Shown one piece after another: positions 17,339-26,370 of a stretch of DNA of 64,000 nt. The first letter of the stretch is position 1. Each line of letters opens with the position of its first letter. The stretch is from Carnobacterium_B sp045617425 (GTDB taxonomy: Bacteria > Bacillota > Bacilli > Lactobacillales > Carnobacteriaceae). The notes under the pieces were generated by a model, which was given only the letters and a program-made list of their open reading frames with translations, did not search any database and had not been told where the DNA came from. The position numbers were made by a program, and so were the translations under genes. The DNA lies in the NCBI RefSeq assembly GCF_045617425.1, contig NZ_JAZLIO010000009.1, forward strand, positions 62,001 to 126,000, given 5' to 3'.

Positions 17339-18821
17339 TCGATTGGATTCCTCCCTTACGAGATTTGATTTTAAACAATATACCAAGTATTTCTAACGTA
17401 ATGATTGGCATCATAGCTACCATTGCAATCATCCCAAATCCATCTAATAAGACATTCGCTCCTTCAATTGATTCAGCTGCTCCTTGTACAAATGCTAAAA
17501 TAAAGGTTGCTGTCATAGGTCCTGAAGCTACTCCACCAGCATCGAATGCCATCCCAACAAACATTTTGGGCGTAACATACATTAATCCAATAGCCAAAAT
17601 ATATCCTGGTAAAATGAAATGCCATAATTGTAATTCTGGAATTAAAATACGAATCATTGATAAAAGAACCGCTAATCCGACACCAATGGATAGTGCTGTT
17701 AAAACTACTTTCCTTCTAACATAACCATTTGTGACATCTTCAATTTGATGCGTTAAAACATATACAGCCGGTTCAGCCAATATGGTTACAATTCCTAATA
17801 CAAAGGCTACAATTAACACAAAAATGCTGTTGTCTAATGCAGCTACAGTATATCCTACCACACTTCCAACTTCCATGAAACCAGCATTTACTCCAACTAA
17901 GAAGATAACTAAACCAACAAAAACGTAAATAATTCCTTTTAGTATTCTCATTAATTTTTTCTTTGATAATTTCAAGAAAAAGACTTGGTAAATTAAAAAA
18001 ATACTAACAATAGGTACTAAAGCAATTAATATTTCTTTTGTAATAGTAGGAAAATGATGAATAAATGGCTCAATCACTGATTTAGATCCTGATAAATCTA
18101 CAGCTAAACTGCCTGAAATTTCATCTTGTCCGCCAATAATATTCATTAGCATAACTGCTATAATGGCTCCTGAAGAAGAAATGGCTACTAAACCAAAACT
18201 ATCCTTTTCAGAAGCTTTCCCATTTTTTTTCAAGTTAGATACACCTAATGCTAACGCCAGCATGAAGGGCACTGTTAATGCGCCTGTTGTAGCTCCCGAA
18301 GCATCAAACGCCATTGCTAGGAATTCATTTGATGTAAATAGTGCCAGTAAAAAAATAACAAAATAAATTCCAGTCAATAACTTATACAACGGAATATTAA
18401 ATACAATTCGCAATAAACCAATGGTCATCATGACTGCGATCCCAATAGAAACATATATCAATATACTCATATTGTCGATAACGCCTCCAGTAACATCTGC
18501 AATTTGATTAGCTAAAATATGCAAATCAGGTTCAGCGATTGAAATAAAGAAACCCAGCACAAGTCCAGCGATAACGACGACCCAAACTTTATTGCTCTTG
18601 GCAACTCCTTTTCCTAAATTTGTTCCAATAGGTGTGATTCCTATATCTGTTCCTAATAAGAAAATAGCTAACCCAATAACCACAAACAAAGCACCCAATA
18701 AAAAGCGCAACAATAAGCTAGTCTCAAGTGGTGCTATGGTAAAATTCAGTATTAAAACAATCACAACGATCGGTAATACTGAAAGTAAAACTTCTTTGAA
18801 CTTTTCTGTAAGTATATTCAA
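17331..18821 (-). CDS. DUF1538 family membrane transporter-like protein, internal duplication
   Basis: This 496-aa polytopic membrane protein has two homologous halves. The first carries AEPDLHILANQIADVTGG and AMAFDASGATTGALTVPF; the second AEPAVYVLTHQIEDVTNG and GMAFDAGGVASGPMTATF. Repeated helices around conserved polar motifs (AEP and FDA-G) suggest a transporter or channel with pseudo-twofold symmetry. DUF1538 proteins are often encoded beside PII-like genes; the substrate is not known to me. The operon has two genes: this one, then the PII gene with overlapping start. Confidence 0.85.
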   Translation of the reverse strand: MNILTEKFKEVLLSVLPIVVIVLILNFTIAPLETSLLLRFLLGALFVVIGLAIFLLGTDIGITPIGTNLGKGVAKSNKVWVVVIAGLVLGFFISIAEPDLHILANQIADVTGGVIDNMSILIYVSIGIAVMMTIGLLRIVFNIPLYKLLTGIYFVIFLLALFTSNEFLAMAFDASGATTGALTVPFMLALALGVSNLKKNGKASEKDSFGLVAISSSGAIIAVMLMNIIGGQDEISGSLAVDLSGSKSVIEPFIHHFPTITKEILIALVPIVSIFLIYQVFFLKLSKKKLMRILKGIIYVFVGLVIFLVGVNAGFMEVGSVVGYTVAALDNSIFVLIVAFVLGIVTILAEPAVYVLTHQIEDVTNGYVRRKVVLTALSIGVGLAVLLSMIRILIPELQLWHFILPGYILAIGLMYVTPKMFVGMAFDAGGVASGPMTATFILAFVQGAAESIEGANVLLDGFGMIAMVAMMPIITLEILGILFKIKSRKGGIQSNE

Positions 18822-19100
18822 CTAAATGGCACATCCTTTCTAACTTTGGTCATGATGTCTTTACCTAATGAGGGTTGCTGAAGAAAACAAAAAGACGAAT
18901 ACATTGAATTAAACCCTTCTTTTTGAATGTTCAAATACCTATTTATCTAAGCTGAACTTATTTTTTGCTTTCATCAACCACCCATGCAAGTACCTACTTC
19001 ACTACCTATCTTTAATTGTACCACAAGATTTACTGTAATTAAAATTGATTAACGGTTTCTACCTATATAACTTATTGAATAAATGATTCGTTTACACAGT
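18822..19100. other. Intergenic region upstream of the DUF1538-PII operon
   Basis: No ORF with a start and RBS. It should hold the operon promoter (minus strand), but I see no convincing -35/-10 pair. Confidence 0.4.
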
Positions 19101-19138
19101 AAAAAAGCGAACCTCTACTAGTAGAAGTTCGCTTTTTT
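19101..19138 (-). terminator. Intrinsic terminator
   Basis: AAAAAAGCGAAC (19101-19112) pairs with GTTCGCTTTTTT (19127-19138), with an inner TACTAGTA palindrome, just beyond the stop at 19150. Confidence 0.9.
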
Positions 19139-19149
19139 ATTCCACTATT

Positions 19150-20412
19150 TTATAAAGTTGGACCTTGATCATCTGTTGAGTTATTTTCTTTTTCCATCTT
19201 TTTATCTAATTTTGCTAATTGACTTTTAGCAAAATCGCGTCCACCAATACCAAATGCAACTGCAAAAGCAACTGACAAAGCTCCTAAGATAAAGATGAAG
19301 GCCAAGTTAACAATGCTTGTAGCAAATTGTAATTGGTTTAAAGCCATAAATACGGATAAAATGATTAGGATGTATTTCAAAATTTCACCAGCAAACTTAT
19401 TGCCAGTAGATTTTGAAATGAATCCACCTAATGCAGTTCCACCTACAACACCGATTCCTAAAATAATTAAAGCGCTAAGGACAAGCGGTAAGTAAGCGAT
19501 CACTGCTGCACCAATAGCATTTAGAACTTCTAAGTTTAAAACATTTAAAGCTTCAACTACGAAGAATACGCTAATAACAACAGTAACTGTTTGTCCAATA
19601 ATTTTAGCTAAATCAAAATTCATATTTCCTGAAAATTTAACGTATTTAGCTAAATTGTTGACACCAGAACTTGAAAGTAAATCTGATAACAAATTACCTA
19701 CAAATTTAGCAATTGCAATACCTACAGCTAAAAGAATTACAGCTACAATGATATTTGGAATAGCAGCTAATACTTGATCCAACACACCTACGATTGGACG
19801 TGAGATAGATTGAATATTCAATGTTTCTAAAGCAATTGTGATGATTGGGATTAAAACTACAATATATGCAAGGTTTCCTAATACTTTAGCCATTGTATTC
19901 TTTGGACTAGTACTAGGAGTTGCATCAGCATCTGAACCAGGATTTGTAAATTTCGAAATCCATTTATCCACATTTAGAGTTAGAGCTAAGTTGTAAACAA
20001 GATTTTTAACAAAACGAGCTACAAATACTCCAACTGCTACAATTACTGCTGCAGCAAGTAAGTTTGGCAAGAAGTTTAATGCACTATCAAACATATTTGA
20101 AATTGGTTGAGCAACTGCATCTAATCCTAACATACTTAAAATACCCGGTAAGAACAATAGCCAAATTAAGAAATAAAGTACTTGTGCTAGAGAATCGATT
20201 GTAGTGTCTGCCTGTTCCTGTGAGTTTGTTACACCCCATTTTGTTAATAGTCGACCAAATCCGGCTGCTTTCAATCCTTTTTGGACAGCTTTTTTAACGA
20301 GTGTAGCTACAAACCAAGCTAGTATTAATAATAAGATTGCGCCTAACAACGTCGGAAGAAAATCTAAAAATGAATTTAATCCTGAGTTGACTGTTTCTGT
20401 TACATTGTTCAT
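19150..20412 (-). CDS. MscS-type mechanosensitive channel-like protein with TM-helix repeats (CmpX-like)
   Basis: The 420-aa integral membrane protein is built of repeated units in which LP-x-L-LxA-(hydrophobic) helices are followed by basic segments (VKKAVQKGL, VKNLVYNL, and others). These are conserved TM-helix repeats found in CmpX-like relatives of MscS. Four such repeats are visible (about 15-60, 105-150, 205-250, 295-340), with a charged cytoplasmic tail. A role in osmotic adaptation or as a small-molecule-gated channel is inferred from the family. The start follows GGAGATGTAAAAT. Confidence 0.82.
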   Translation of the reverse strand: MNNVTETVNSGLNSFLDFLPTLLGAILLLILAWFVATLVKKAVQKGLKAAGFGRLLTKWGVTNSQEQADTTIDSLAQVLYFLIWLLFLPGILSMLGLDAVAQPISNMFDSALNFLPNLLAAAVIVAVGVFVARFVKNLVYNLALTLNVDKWISKFTNPGSDADATPSTSPKNTMAKVLGNLAYIVVLIPIITIALETLNIQSISRPIVGVLDQVLAAIPNIIVAVILLAVGIAIAKFVGNLLSDLLSSSGVNNLAKYVKFSGNMNFDLAKIIGQTVTVVISVFFVVEALNVLNLEVLNAIGAAVIAYLPLVLSALIILGIGVVGGTALGGFISKSTGNKFAGEILKYILIILSVFMALNQLQFATSIVNLAFIFILGALSVAFAVAFGIGGRDFAKSQLAKLDKKMEKENNSTDDQGPTL

Positions 20413-20634
20413 ATTTTACATCTCCTTTTCTTTAATGTTTTCTTTACATTTATTAGTATAGCGGATGTAATTTTTTAAAGAAAATAATACGCATTATCTA
20501 TTTCACTTATTTTACACACCTATGGTTTAAATCTTATTCTATCAGTCTTTAACCTATTTAACTCATTGACTAAAAATACAATCATTGTTATATTTTTAAG
20601 AGTATCTACAGAAATAAAATAAAGAAGGTGTAAG

Positions 20635-21981
20635 ATTATCAAAAAAAATCGGCTTGAAACAGAATCTATACCAAAACTATTAGCAGAATTTTCGATACCG
20701 GCAATTATCGGAATGTTGGTCAATGCTATTTATAACGTTGTGGATCGAATTTTCATTGGTAACGATCCACTATTAGGGTCTTTGGGATTGGCTGCTGTTT
20801 CAATTACTTATCCTGTAACATTAGTATTACTGGCATTTGCTTTAATGGTAGGTGTCGGAGGATCGACTCGTTTTTCTATTAGCTTAGGAAGAAAAGAAAC
20901 CGAAAAGGCTAAGTTCTTTTTAGGAAACGGAGTGACTCTAGCAATTCTTGCCGGATTATTGTTTATGATTTTAGGAAATATTTTTATTGAGCCCATCTTA
21001 CGTTTGCTTGGTGCTAGTAAAGATGTCCTTCCATATGCCAAAGATTATCTGAGCATTATCTTATATGGAGCTGTGTTCCAGAGTGTAGCTATGGCTTTAA
21101 ACAACTTTTCGAGAGCCGATGGCAATCCTCGCAACTCGATGATCAGTATGATGATCGGTGCTGGATTCAATATCGTGTTTGATTATATTTTCATCGTTCA
21201 ACTAGGTTGGGGTATGAAAGGAGCAGCTTATGCTACAATTGGTGGCCAATTTCTTTCAATGGCCTGGCAATTAGCCTACTTCTTGGGTCCTAAAGCAAAT
21301 AATCGATTGATTTTCCAAAATATGAAATTGAAAATTATTTATGTGAAAGAAATCTTAACGACCGGTATACCGGCCTTCTTATTGCAGATTGCAAATAGCG
21401 TGCTAAATATCGTCATCAACGCTAGTTTAGTTACTTATGGAGGCGACATTGCTATTTCAGTTGCTGGTATCATAACTAGTGCAACAACTATTATTATTAT
21501 GATGGTCTCTGGATTGGTTCAAGGTCTACAACCCATTATCAGTTACAATACTGGAGCAGATCGAACCGATCGCGTCAAACAAGCGTTGAAAATAGGTAGT
21601 ATTATTGGCGGAATTATCAGCACCACAGGTTTCTTAGTTTTCCAATTTTTCCCTGACTTCGTTATTACATTATTCAACCAGGAACCAGCTGTTGTTTCAT
21701 TAGGAGTAGAAGCAATCCGCATCTGGACAGTAGCCTTTCCACTTGTAGGTATCCAAATCGTATGGGCAAGTTATTTTCAAGCAGTCGGAAAAGTTCAACT
21801 GGCAAGCTTTTTAAACTTAGCTCGTCAAATTATCTTTTTGATTCCTTTAGTTCTTCTTTTATCTTCTATTTTTGGTCTTTACGGTATTTATACCGCTGTC
21901 CCAATTGCTGAAGCATTAGCTTTTATTGTAACATTTATATTTTTAAAGAGTCAGTTTAAAACGACTCAGCATCCGCTTTAA
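20635..21981 (+). CDS. MATE family efflux transporter with apparent non-canonical ATT start
   Basis: A 12-TM MATE exporter that couples cation entry to export of drugs or metabolites. The family N-terminus (KKNRLETESIPKLLAEFSIP, then AIIG) is encoded from about 20641, upstream of the first ATG at 20713. The only codons between the in-frame stop (20620-20622) and that stretch are AGA AGG TGT AAG ATT ATC. With AAGAAGGTG (20622-20630) as RBS, ATT at 20635 would give M-I-K-K-N, exactly the family start. A start from 20713 would delete most of TM1. Either ATT is used, or ATG has mutated to ATT and the gene is weakened or dead. The remaining frame is intact. Confidence 0.8.
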   Translation: MIKKNRLETESIPKLLAEFSIPAIIGMLVNAIYNVVDRIFIGNDPLLGSLGLAAVSITYPVTLVLLAFALMVGVGGSTRFSISLGRKETEKAKFFLGNGVTLAILAGLLFMILGNIFIEPILRLLGASKDVLPYAKDYLSIILYGAVFQSVAMALNNFSRADGNPRNSMISMMIGAGFNIVFDYIFIVQLGWGMKGAAYATIGGQFLSMAWQLAYFLGPKANNRLIFQNMKLKIIYVKEILTTGIPAFLLQIANSVLNIVINASLVTYGGDIAISVAGIITSATTIIIMMVSGLVQGLQPIISYNTGADRTDRVKQALKIGSIIGGIISTTGFLVFQFFPDFVITLFNQEPAVVSLGVEAIRIWTVAFPLVGIQIVWASYFQAVGKVQLASFLNLARQIIFLIPLVLLLSSIFGLYGIYTAVPIAEALAFIVTFIFLKSQFKTTQHPL

Positions 21982-22000
21982 CAATTTAATGGATCTCATT

Positions 22001-22034
22001 AAAAGAGGGCGACAGTTGTGCCGCCCTCTTTTTG
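22001..22034 (+). terminator. Intrinsic terminator of the MATE gene
   Basis: AAAAGAGGGCG pairs with CGCCCTCTTTTT, 20 bp beyond the stop. Confidence 0.9.
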
Positions 22035-22200
22035 TCTTATTTGCTTCCTAAAAATCAAAGCTCGCCTGATTTCACCTATCAAAAAGGCTATTTTTTAATA
22101 AGTAAGGCTGTAAAACGAACGCTTATTGACAAGTTGAACTCAATATTTTGTTCACTCGTCCATGAAAAAAATTAGTGTGCCATTATTGATAAAGTATGCA

Positions 22201-22241
22201 AAAAAAACGAGTCGAGACGTATAGTCTTGACTCGTTTTTTT
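22201..22241 (-). terminator. Intrinsic terminator overlapping the DegV stop codon
   Basis: AAAAAAACGAGTC and GACTCGTTTTTTT pair, with AGAC/GTCT inside. The DegV TAA (22240-22242) lies in the outer arm. Confidence 0.9.
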
Positions 22242-23115
22242 AGTTTTGATACCATTCTGGGCGTTCATCAAAGTAAAAGACGCCGATTCCTCCAATTCCT
22301 ATATGAGAACCTAGTACCGCACCAATTCGAAATACCTGAGTTTGACAGTTAGGCAATTCTTCTTTTAACTTCGCCTCAATCGCTCTAGCTGTTTCTTCAT
22401 CATCGCCATGGCTGATGCCAATGGTCTGATCCGTAAAGGTCCCTAAACCATTCTTAACATCTTCAATTAATTTTTTGTAGATTTTTTTCTCCCCACGAAC
22501 TAGTTTGTGCATTTTGATAAATCCATCGTCAACTATCAAGTACGGTTTAATATTTAACGCTGTTCCTACGTATCCTGTAGTTTTATTTACGCGGCCACCT
22601 TTAACCAACCAATTCAAGTCTCTTAACGTAAATTTGTATAAAACATGGTCAATATTCCATTCTATTTGACTAACAATCTCATCAAATGGTTTTCTAGCTT
22701 CGATCATTTTCAGCGCTTGAAGTGCAATGAGTGCTCCACCTCCTGCACCTCCTCTTGAATCAATTAAGGCCATTTTTCGTTCTGGGTGTTTTTCTTTATA
22801 TTCTTCCATAATCTGATGCGCAAACTGATACGTTCCAGACATTTTTGATGAAAAGGAAAGATAAATCATATCTTCACTTTCCTGAATCCCTTTATCCAAT
22901 ACTTTTGTCAGAGACTCATAAGAAATTTGAGAAGTCTTTGGGACATTTCCAGACCGCATTGCCTCATACACAGCATCCACTGTGATTTCTTCGCCATCCA
23001 GATACGATTGATCATCTAGTATTATGCTAAGCGGAATGACTTCGAAATCATACTTCTTTTCCATTTCTAAGTTACGGTCAATAGTGGTGTCAATAATTAA
23101 TTTTGTCAATTTCAT
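22240..23115 (-). CDS. DegV family fatty-acid-binding protein
   Basis: The 291-aa protein has the DegV layout: an N-terminal domain starting KLIIDTTIDR, the TSQIS segment, and the ligand loop YLSFSSKMSGTYQ whose Ser contacts the fatty-acid carboxylate. The C-terminal domain has LVRGEKK and HGDD, and ends in G-A-V-L-G-S-H-I-G. In Firmicutes, FakB/DegV proteins hand exogenous fatty acids to the kinase FakA for incorporation into phospholipids. FakA is not in this window. Monocistronic; the start follows AAGGTGAG. Confidence 0.92.
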   Translation of the reverse strand: MKLTKLIIDTTIDRNLEMEKKYDFEVIPLSIILDDQSYLDGEEITVDAVYEAMRSGNVPKTSQISYESLTKVLDKGIQESEDMIYLSFSSKMSGTYQFAHQIMEEYKEKHPERKMALIDSRGGAGGGALIALQALKMIEARKPFDEIVSQIEWNIDHVLYKFTLRDLNWLVKGGRVNKTTGYVGTALNIKPYLIVDDGFIKMHKLVRGEKKIYKKLIEDVKNGLGTFTDQTIGISHGDDEETARAIEAKLKEELPNCQTQVFRIGAVLGSHIGIGGIGVFYFDERPEWYQN

Positions 23116-23139
23116 CTCACCTTATCTTTACGTTTAACG

Positions 23140-23326
23140 TTATTTTGTTTCTGGGTAAGTTTCTATTACATATTTCACGCTGTCTTGTATCAATTCTTTT
23201 AGCACAGCTGGATCAATCACTGAAACTAATTTGAAGCAATTGACTTGTTTTATAAGCCATCAAACTATTTTCCAATTTATAATCTGGTATTCCTTTGATC
23301 AGCGTTCTATTATGTATTTCTCTCAT
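23140..23326 (-). pseudogene. Small gene disrupted by a frameshift, family unknown
   Basis: ATG 23326 (CGGAG 10 bp upstream) opens MREIHNRTLIKGIPDYKLEN... and stops early at TGA. In the +1 frame the sequence continues sensibly as KQVNCFKLVSVIDPAVLKEL... to ...YVIETYPETK and TAA at 23140. A frameshift near 23245-23260 joins the two into a product of about 62 aa. I do not recognise the family. The two halves have similar protein-like composition, which argues for a real but broken gene. Confidence 0.4.
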
Positions 23327-23404
23327 TTTATTTAAACTCCGATATTTTACTATCCGTTACTTTCATTCTACCGCATTTTATCTGATTCGTAAATTAGCCA
23401 GAAA

Positions 23405-23432
23405 GACATGAGAAAACTTATCTTCTCATGTC
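23405..23432 (-). terminator. Intrinsic terminator of the VOC gene
   Basis: GACATGAGAA and TTCTCATGTC form a perfect 10-bp stem beyond the stop at 23448. The T tract is weak. Confidence 0.7.
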
Positions 23433-23447
23433 TCACCTTCTTATCAT

Positions 23448-23870
23448 TTAAATGTCCATTGCATTCATATCCATATACATGATCTCCCATAGATGTCCAT
23501 CTAAGTCTTGAAAGCGACGGTAAAACATTATAGCCTCTTCTTCTTCACTCAAAGCAGTAGTTTTATCTTCCGCTCCATTTTCAATTGCCGTATTTACGAG
23601 TTTATCAACTGCATCCTTTGATTCCACTTGTAAAGCAATAATCACTTCATTTTCTTTTGACGTATTTGTGATTTCTTGGTGGGTAAAACTTGTAAAAAAA
23701 TCTTCCGTTAGCAACATCACAAAAATCGAATCAGAGATTACCATATTTGCTCCATTATTATCTGTAAACTGCTCATTAAATTTAAATCCAAGTGCTTTAA
23801 AAAATTCCATTGATTTTGTTAGATCCTTAACAGGTAGATTAACAAAAATTGCCTTCACTCCAACAGTCAT
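23448..23870 (-). CDS. VOC (glyoxalase/bleomycin-resistance fold) protein
   Basis: ATG 23870 with GGGAGGTGTGG upstream gives 140 aa. It has the paired beta-alpha-beta-beta-beta modules of the VOC fold: IFVNLPVKDLTKSMEFFKAL at the N-terminus and FYRRFQDLDGHLWEI at the C-terminus. The latter is typical of the PhnB-like/extradiol-like subgroup annotated as glyoxalase. The reaction is unknown. Monocistronic. Confidence 0.88.
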   Translation of the reverse strand: MTVGVKAIFVNLPVKDLTKSMEFFKALGFKFNEQFTDNNGANMVISDSIFVMLLTEDFFTSFTHQEITNTSKENEVIIALQVESKDAVDKLVNTAIENGAEDKTTALSEEEEAIMFYRRFQDLDGHLWEIMYMDMNAMDI

Positions 23871-24124
23871 TTTCCACACCTCCCTTATATGTAATTTGGT
23901 GTACGCTCTTATTTGACTGGGTTCTATTCACCATCAGTATACTCGTAAGCATTATTATTATCCAAACACTCGTCTTCTTTTTCAACACTATTTGCTATAA
24001 GATAGGCGTTTTGTTTGATTCTTTAATAATAAACGATTATGATTAAGTCACTTGTTATACATCAACTAGCACATAAAATGGAACGCATGTAAGTCGTTCA
24101 GTGCTCAAAAGGAGAAGAAATATT

Positions 24125-24964
24125 ATGATTGATTCAGATATTACAATCGTTTCAGCTACAGATGACGGATTCGTTCCACATTTAGCTACGTTATTTTTAT
24201 CTATTTTAAAAACTAAAAAAGATGAAACCAGAGTCAACTTTTACGTTATTGATGATCATATTTCACTAACCTCTAAAGATGCTTTAAACCGCATGGTCAA
24301 CGAATACAATGCCTCAATTAGCTATTTGCAAATTGATACATTGACATTCGAAGATATGGTAGAGAGTGACCGTATTCCTAAAACGGCTTATTTTAGAATT
24401 GCAATACCGAATTATTTGAAACATACAGATATCAAACGAGCAATTTATCTAGACTGTGACATTATTGCTAAAGAAGATATTGAAAATATCTGGAATGTTG
24501 ATTTAGGTGATAACTTATTAGCTGCTGTTGAAGATGCTGGTTTCCATGAACGTTTAGACGCTATGGAAATTGATGCAGAATCCAATACGTATTTTAATTC
24601 TGGCATGATGATTATTGATATCGAAAAATGGCGTGCTGAAAAAATATCAGAGCAAGTTTTAAAATTTGCTACTGACAATTCAGATGAGTTAAGATTTCAT
24701 GATCAAGATGCATTGAATGCTATCTTACATGATCGCTGGTTAGTCCTTCATCCACGTTGGAATGCACAAGCTTACATTATTACGAAAGAACAAAAACATC
24801 CTACAAAAATTGGGAACCAAGAATATACTGAGGCACGCAATGAACCAGCGTTGATTCACTATAGTGGACATGTTAAGCCTTGGCAAAGTGAATCAGATCA
24901 TCCTTTCCGAGATGAGTATTTAAATGTACGAGCTGAAACACCATTTACTATGGAAGAAGATTAA
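24125..24964 (+). CDS. Glycosyltransferase family 8 protein
   Basis: ATG 24125 lies after AAAGGAG (24107-24113), giving 279 aa. GT8 retaining-transferase features are present: ITIVSATDDGFVPHL at the N-terminus, the metal-binding DxD in YLDCDI (Asp110, Asp112), FNSGMMIIDIEKWR, FHDQDALN and the terminal HYSGHVKPW (metal-binding His). Such enzymes transfer glucose or galactose from UDP-sugars, often to surface polysaccharide, lipopolysaccharide-like or Ser-rich protein acceptors. No other glycan genes adjoin, so the acceptor is unknown. Confidence 0.9.
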   Translation: MIDSDITIVSATDDGFVPHLATLFLSILKTKKDETRVNFYVIDDHISLTSKDALNRMVNEYNASISYLQIDTLTFEDMVESDRIPKTAYFRIAIPNYLKHTDIKRAIYLDCDIIAKEDIENIWNVDLGDNLLAAVEDAGFHERLDAMEIDAESNTYFNSGMMIIDIEKWRAEKISEQVLKFATDNSDELRFHDQDALNAILHDRWLVLHPRWNAQAYIITKEQKHPTKIGNQEYTEARNEPALIHYSGHVKPWQSESDHPFRDEYLNVRAETPFTMEED

Positions 24965-25007
24965 AAAAAGAGACAGTGGAGATTTCAACTCCGCTGTCTC
25001 TTTTTTT
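24963..25007. terminator. Bidirectional intrinsic terminator
   Basis: AAAAAAAGAGACAGTGGAG and CTCCGCTGTCTCTTTTTTT form a long stem with one mismatch. It serves the GT8 gene and the converging DUF503 gene, whose stop it touches. Confidence 0.92.
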
Positions 25008-25287
25008 ATAGTTCTTCTCGTTCGATCGAATGAATTTCAACTTCTCCATTGTCTTCAATCTCTTGAATCACTTGATCCAACGTTTGCTGACAGACGATTC
25101 GATTATTACTTACCACAGCAATTCCTAAGACGCCTTGGTTGATTGTATCATAAGCTTCGACTTCAGAAATGCTAACATTAAACTTATTTTGTGTCTTTTT
25201 GATAATACTTTTTATCACGCTGCGTTTATCTTTTAAAGAATACGAATGGTAGATCAAAAAAGAAACTTTCATACCTAAAACAATCAT
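25006..25287 (-). CDS. DUF503 (YlxP-like) family protein
   Basis: The 93-aa protein begins MIVLGMKVSFLIYHSYSLKD, continues with K-R-S-V-I-K-S-I-I and the conserved DVEA-like SEVEAYDT, and ends with a Glu-rich helix. This matches YlxP/DUF503 proteins, often encoded near infB and rbfA and thought to act around ribosome assembly. Here it is not in that context. The start follows AAAGGAGACCCAAC. Confidence 0.85.
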   Translation of the reverse strand: MIVLGMKVSFLIYHSYSLKDKRSVIKSIIKKTQNKFNVSISEVEAYDTINQGVLGIAVVSNNRIVCQQTLDQVIQEIEDNGEVEIHSIEREEL

Positions 25288-25354
25288 GTTGGGTCTCCTT
25301 TAAGCACATATTTTCTGATATTAAGTTTGTACTAGTTAAACTACTACTGAAATT

Positions 25355-25480
25355 CAGACTCATTTGATTAATAAAATAGCTCTACTAGTCAAATGACAAA
25401 TGAAATCCAGGCGCGTTTGACTAATAAAATGGATTTACTAGTCAAATGGCATCTGATATGTGAGCTCATTTGACTAGTAC
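25355..25480. repeat. Short direct/inverted repeat cluster (CATTTGACTAG family)
   Basis: (C/G)TTTGA(C/T)TA and its complement TAGTCAAATG alternate: forward copies near 25360, 25415 and 25468, reverse copies near 25385 and 25438. They form successive hairpins about 53-54 bp apart, with AATAAAATRG between arms. No ORF. It resembles the 51-bp family in organisation but not in sequence. Confidence 0.65.
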
Positions 25481-25490
25481 CGATTAGAAA

Positions 25491-26210
25491 TTATTTGAAA
25501 TAAGGTTTTAATGCCGCTAGTTCTTCTGAATGCAACGCTCGGTAAGAACCTAATGGCAATGTTTTGTCGAGCTGCAACGGACCCATCGAAAGCCGTTTAA
25601 GATAAATGACTTTTTTCCCAACCGATAAGAACATTTTCTTAACTTGATGAAATTTCCCTTCGCTAATCTCCAATAACACTTTACTTTCGGCATCACTTTG
25701 GCTAAGAATGGTCAACTTTGCTGGTTTGCATTTAACTCCTCCATCAAAGACAATTCCGGAAGCAAATGCATCTTGATCTTCACTGGTGACTCGTTCATTA
25801 ACAACAACTTCATAACACTTTATCACTTCTTTTTTTGGGATCAGCAACTGATAACCTAACTGCCCGTTATTTGTCAGTAAAAGCAATCCCTCGGTATCCT
25901 TATCTAGTCGTCCCACCGGAAATAATCCAGGTACACGTTGGGAAGGTTCTATTAAATCAATAACCGTTTGATTCAACACATCAGTTACTGCACTCACTAC
26001 GCCCACTGGTTTGTGCAGCATGTAGTAGACATGCGGTTGATGATGAATACGTTCCCCAGAAACTTTAACTTCTTGTAATTCTGGGTCCACATTAAGATTA
26101 TCCAGTAGTGCAAATTGTCCATTCACTTGGACTTGTTTACTTTTAATCAATCGTTTAACGGTACGGCGTGACCCGAATCCTGTCTCAAACAATAATTTAT
26201 CTAACCGCAT
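25491..26210 (-). CDS. RsuA-family rRNA pseudouridine synthase
   Basis: The 239-aa protein has an N-terminal S4 RNA-binding domain (MRLDKLLFETGFGSRRTVKR) and the RsuA/RluB/E/F catalytic motif GRLDKDTEGLLLLTNNG with the nucleophilic Asp. KKEVIKCYEV, EGKFHQVKKMF and LKRLSMGPL complete the domain. It isomerises a uridine, most likely in 16S rRNA. Similar to Firmicute YtzG-type enzymes; the exact position cannot be read. Confidence 0.92.
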   Translation of the reverse strand: MRLDKLLFETGFGSRRTVKRLIKSKQVQVNGQFALLDNLNVDPELQEVKVSGERIHHQPHVYYMLHKPVGVVSAVTDVLNQTVIDLIEPSQRVPGLFPVGRLDKDTEGLLLLTNNGQLGYQLLIPKKEVIKCYEVVVNERVTSEDQDAFASGIVFDGGVKCKPAKLTILSQSDAESKVLLEISEGKFHQVKKMFLSVGKKVIYLKRLSMGPLQLDKTLPLGSYRALHSEELAALKPYFK

Positions 26211-26370
26211 TCGATTGCTCCTTCTACTTTATCTGTTTTCTAATTATAGAATACGGCACAGTACTCTTCTTTGTCAATGTGTGAAGAAAGTAATATCATC
26301 TTCTAAGGAAGCAACTACAACAACTTAATGAAACAAATTCCTTTCTTTTTAGTCGGTGTTTATCTCGTCC

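Noticed and set aside
17365..17724. Plus-strand ORF of 119 codons
   Set aside because: Antisense shadow of the DUF1538 coding sequence.
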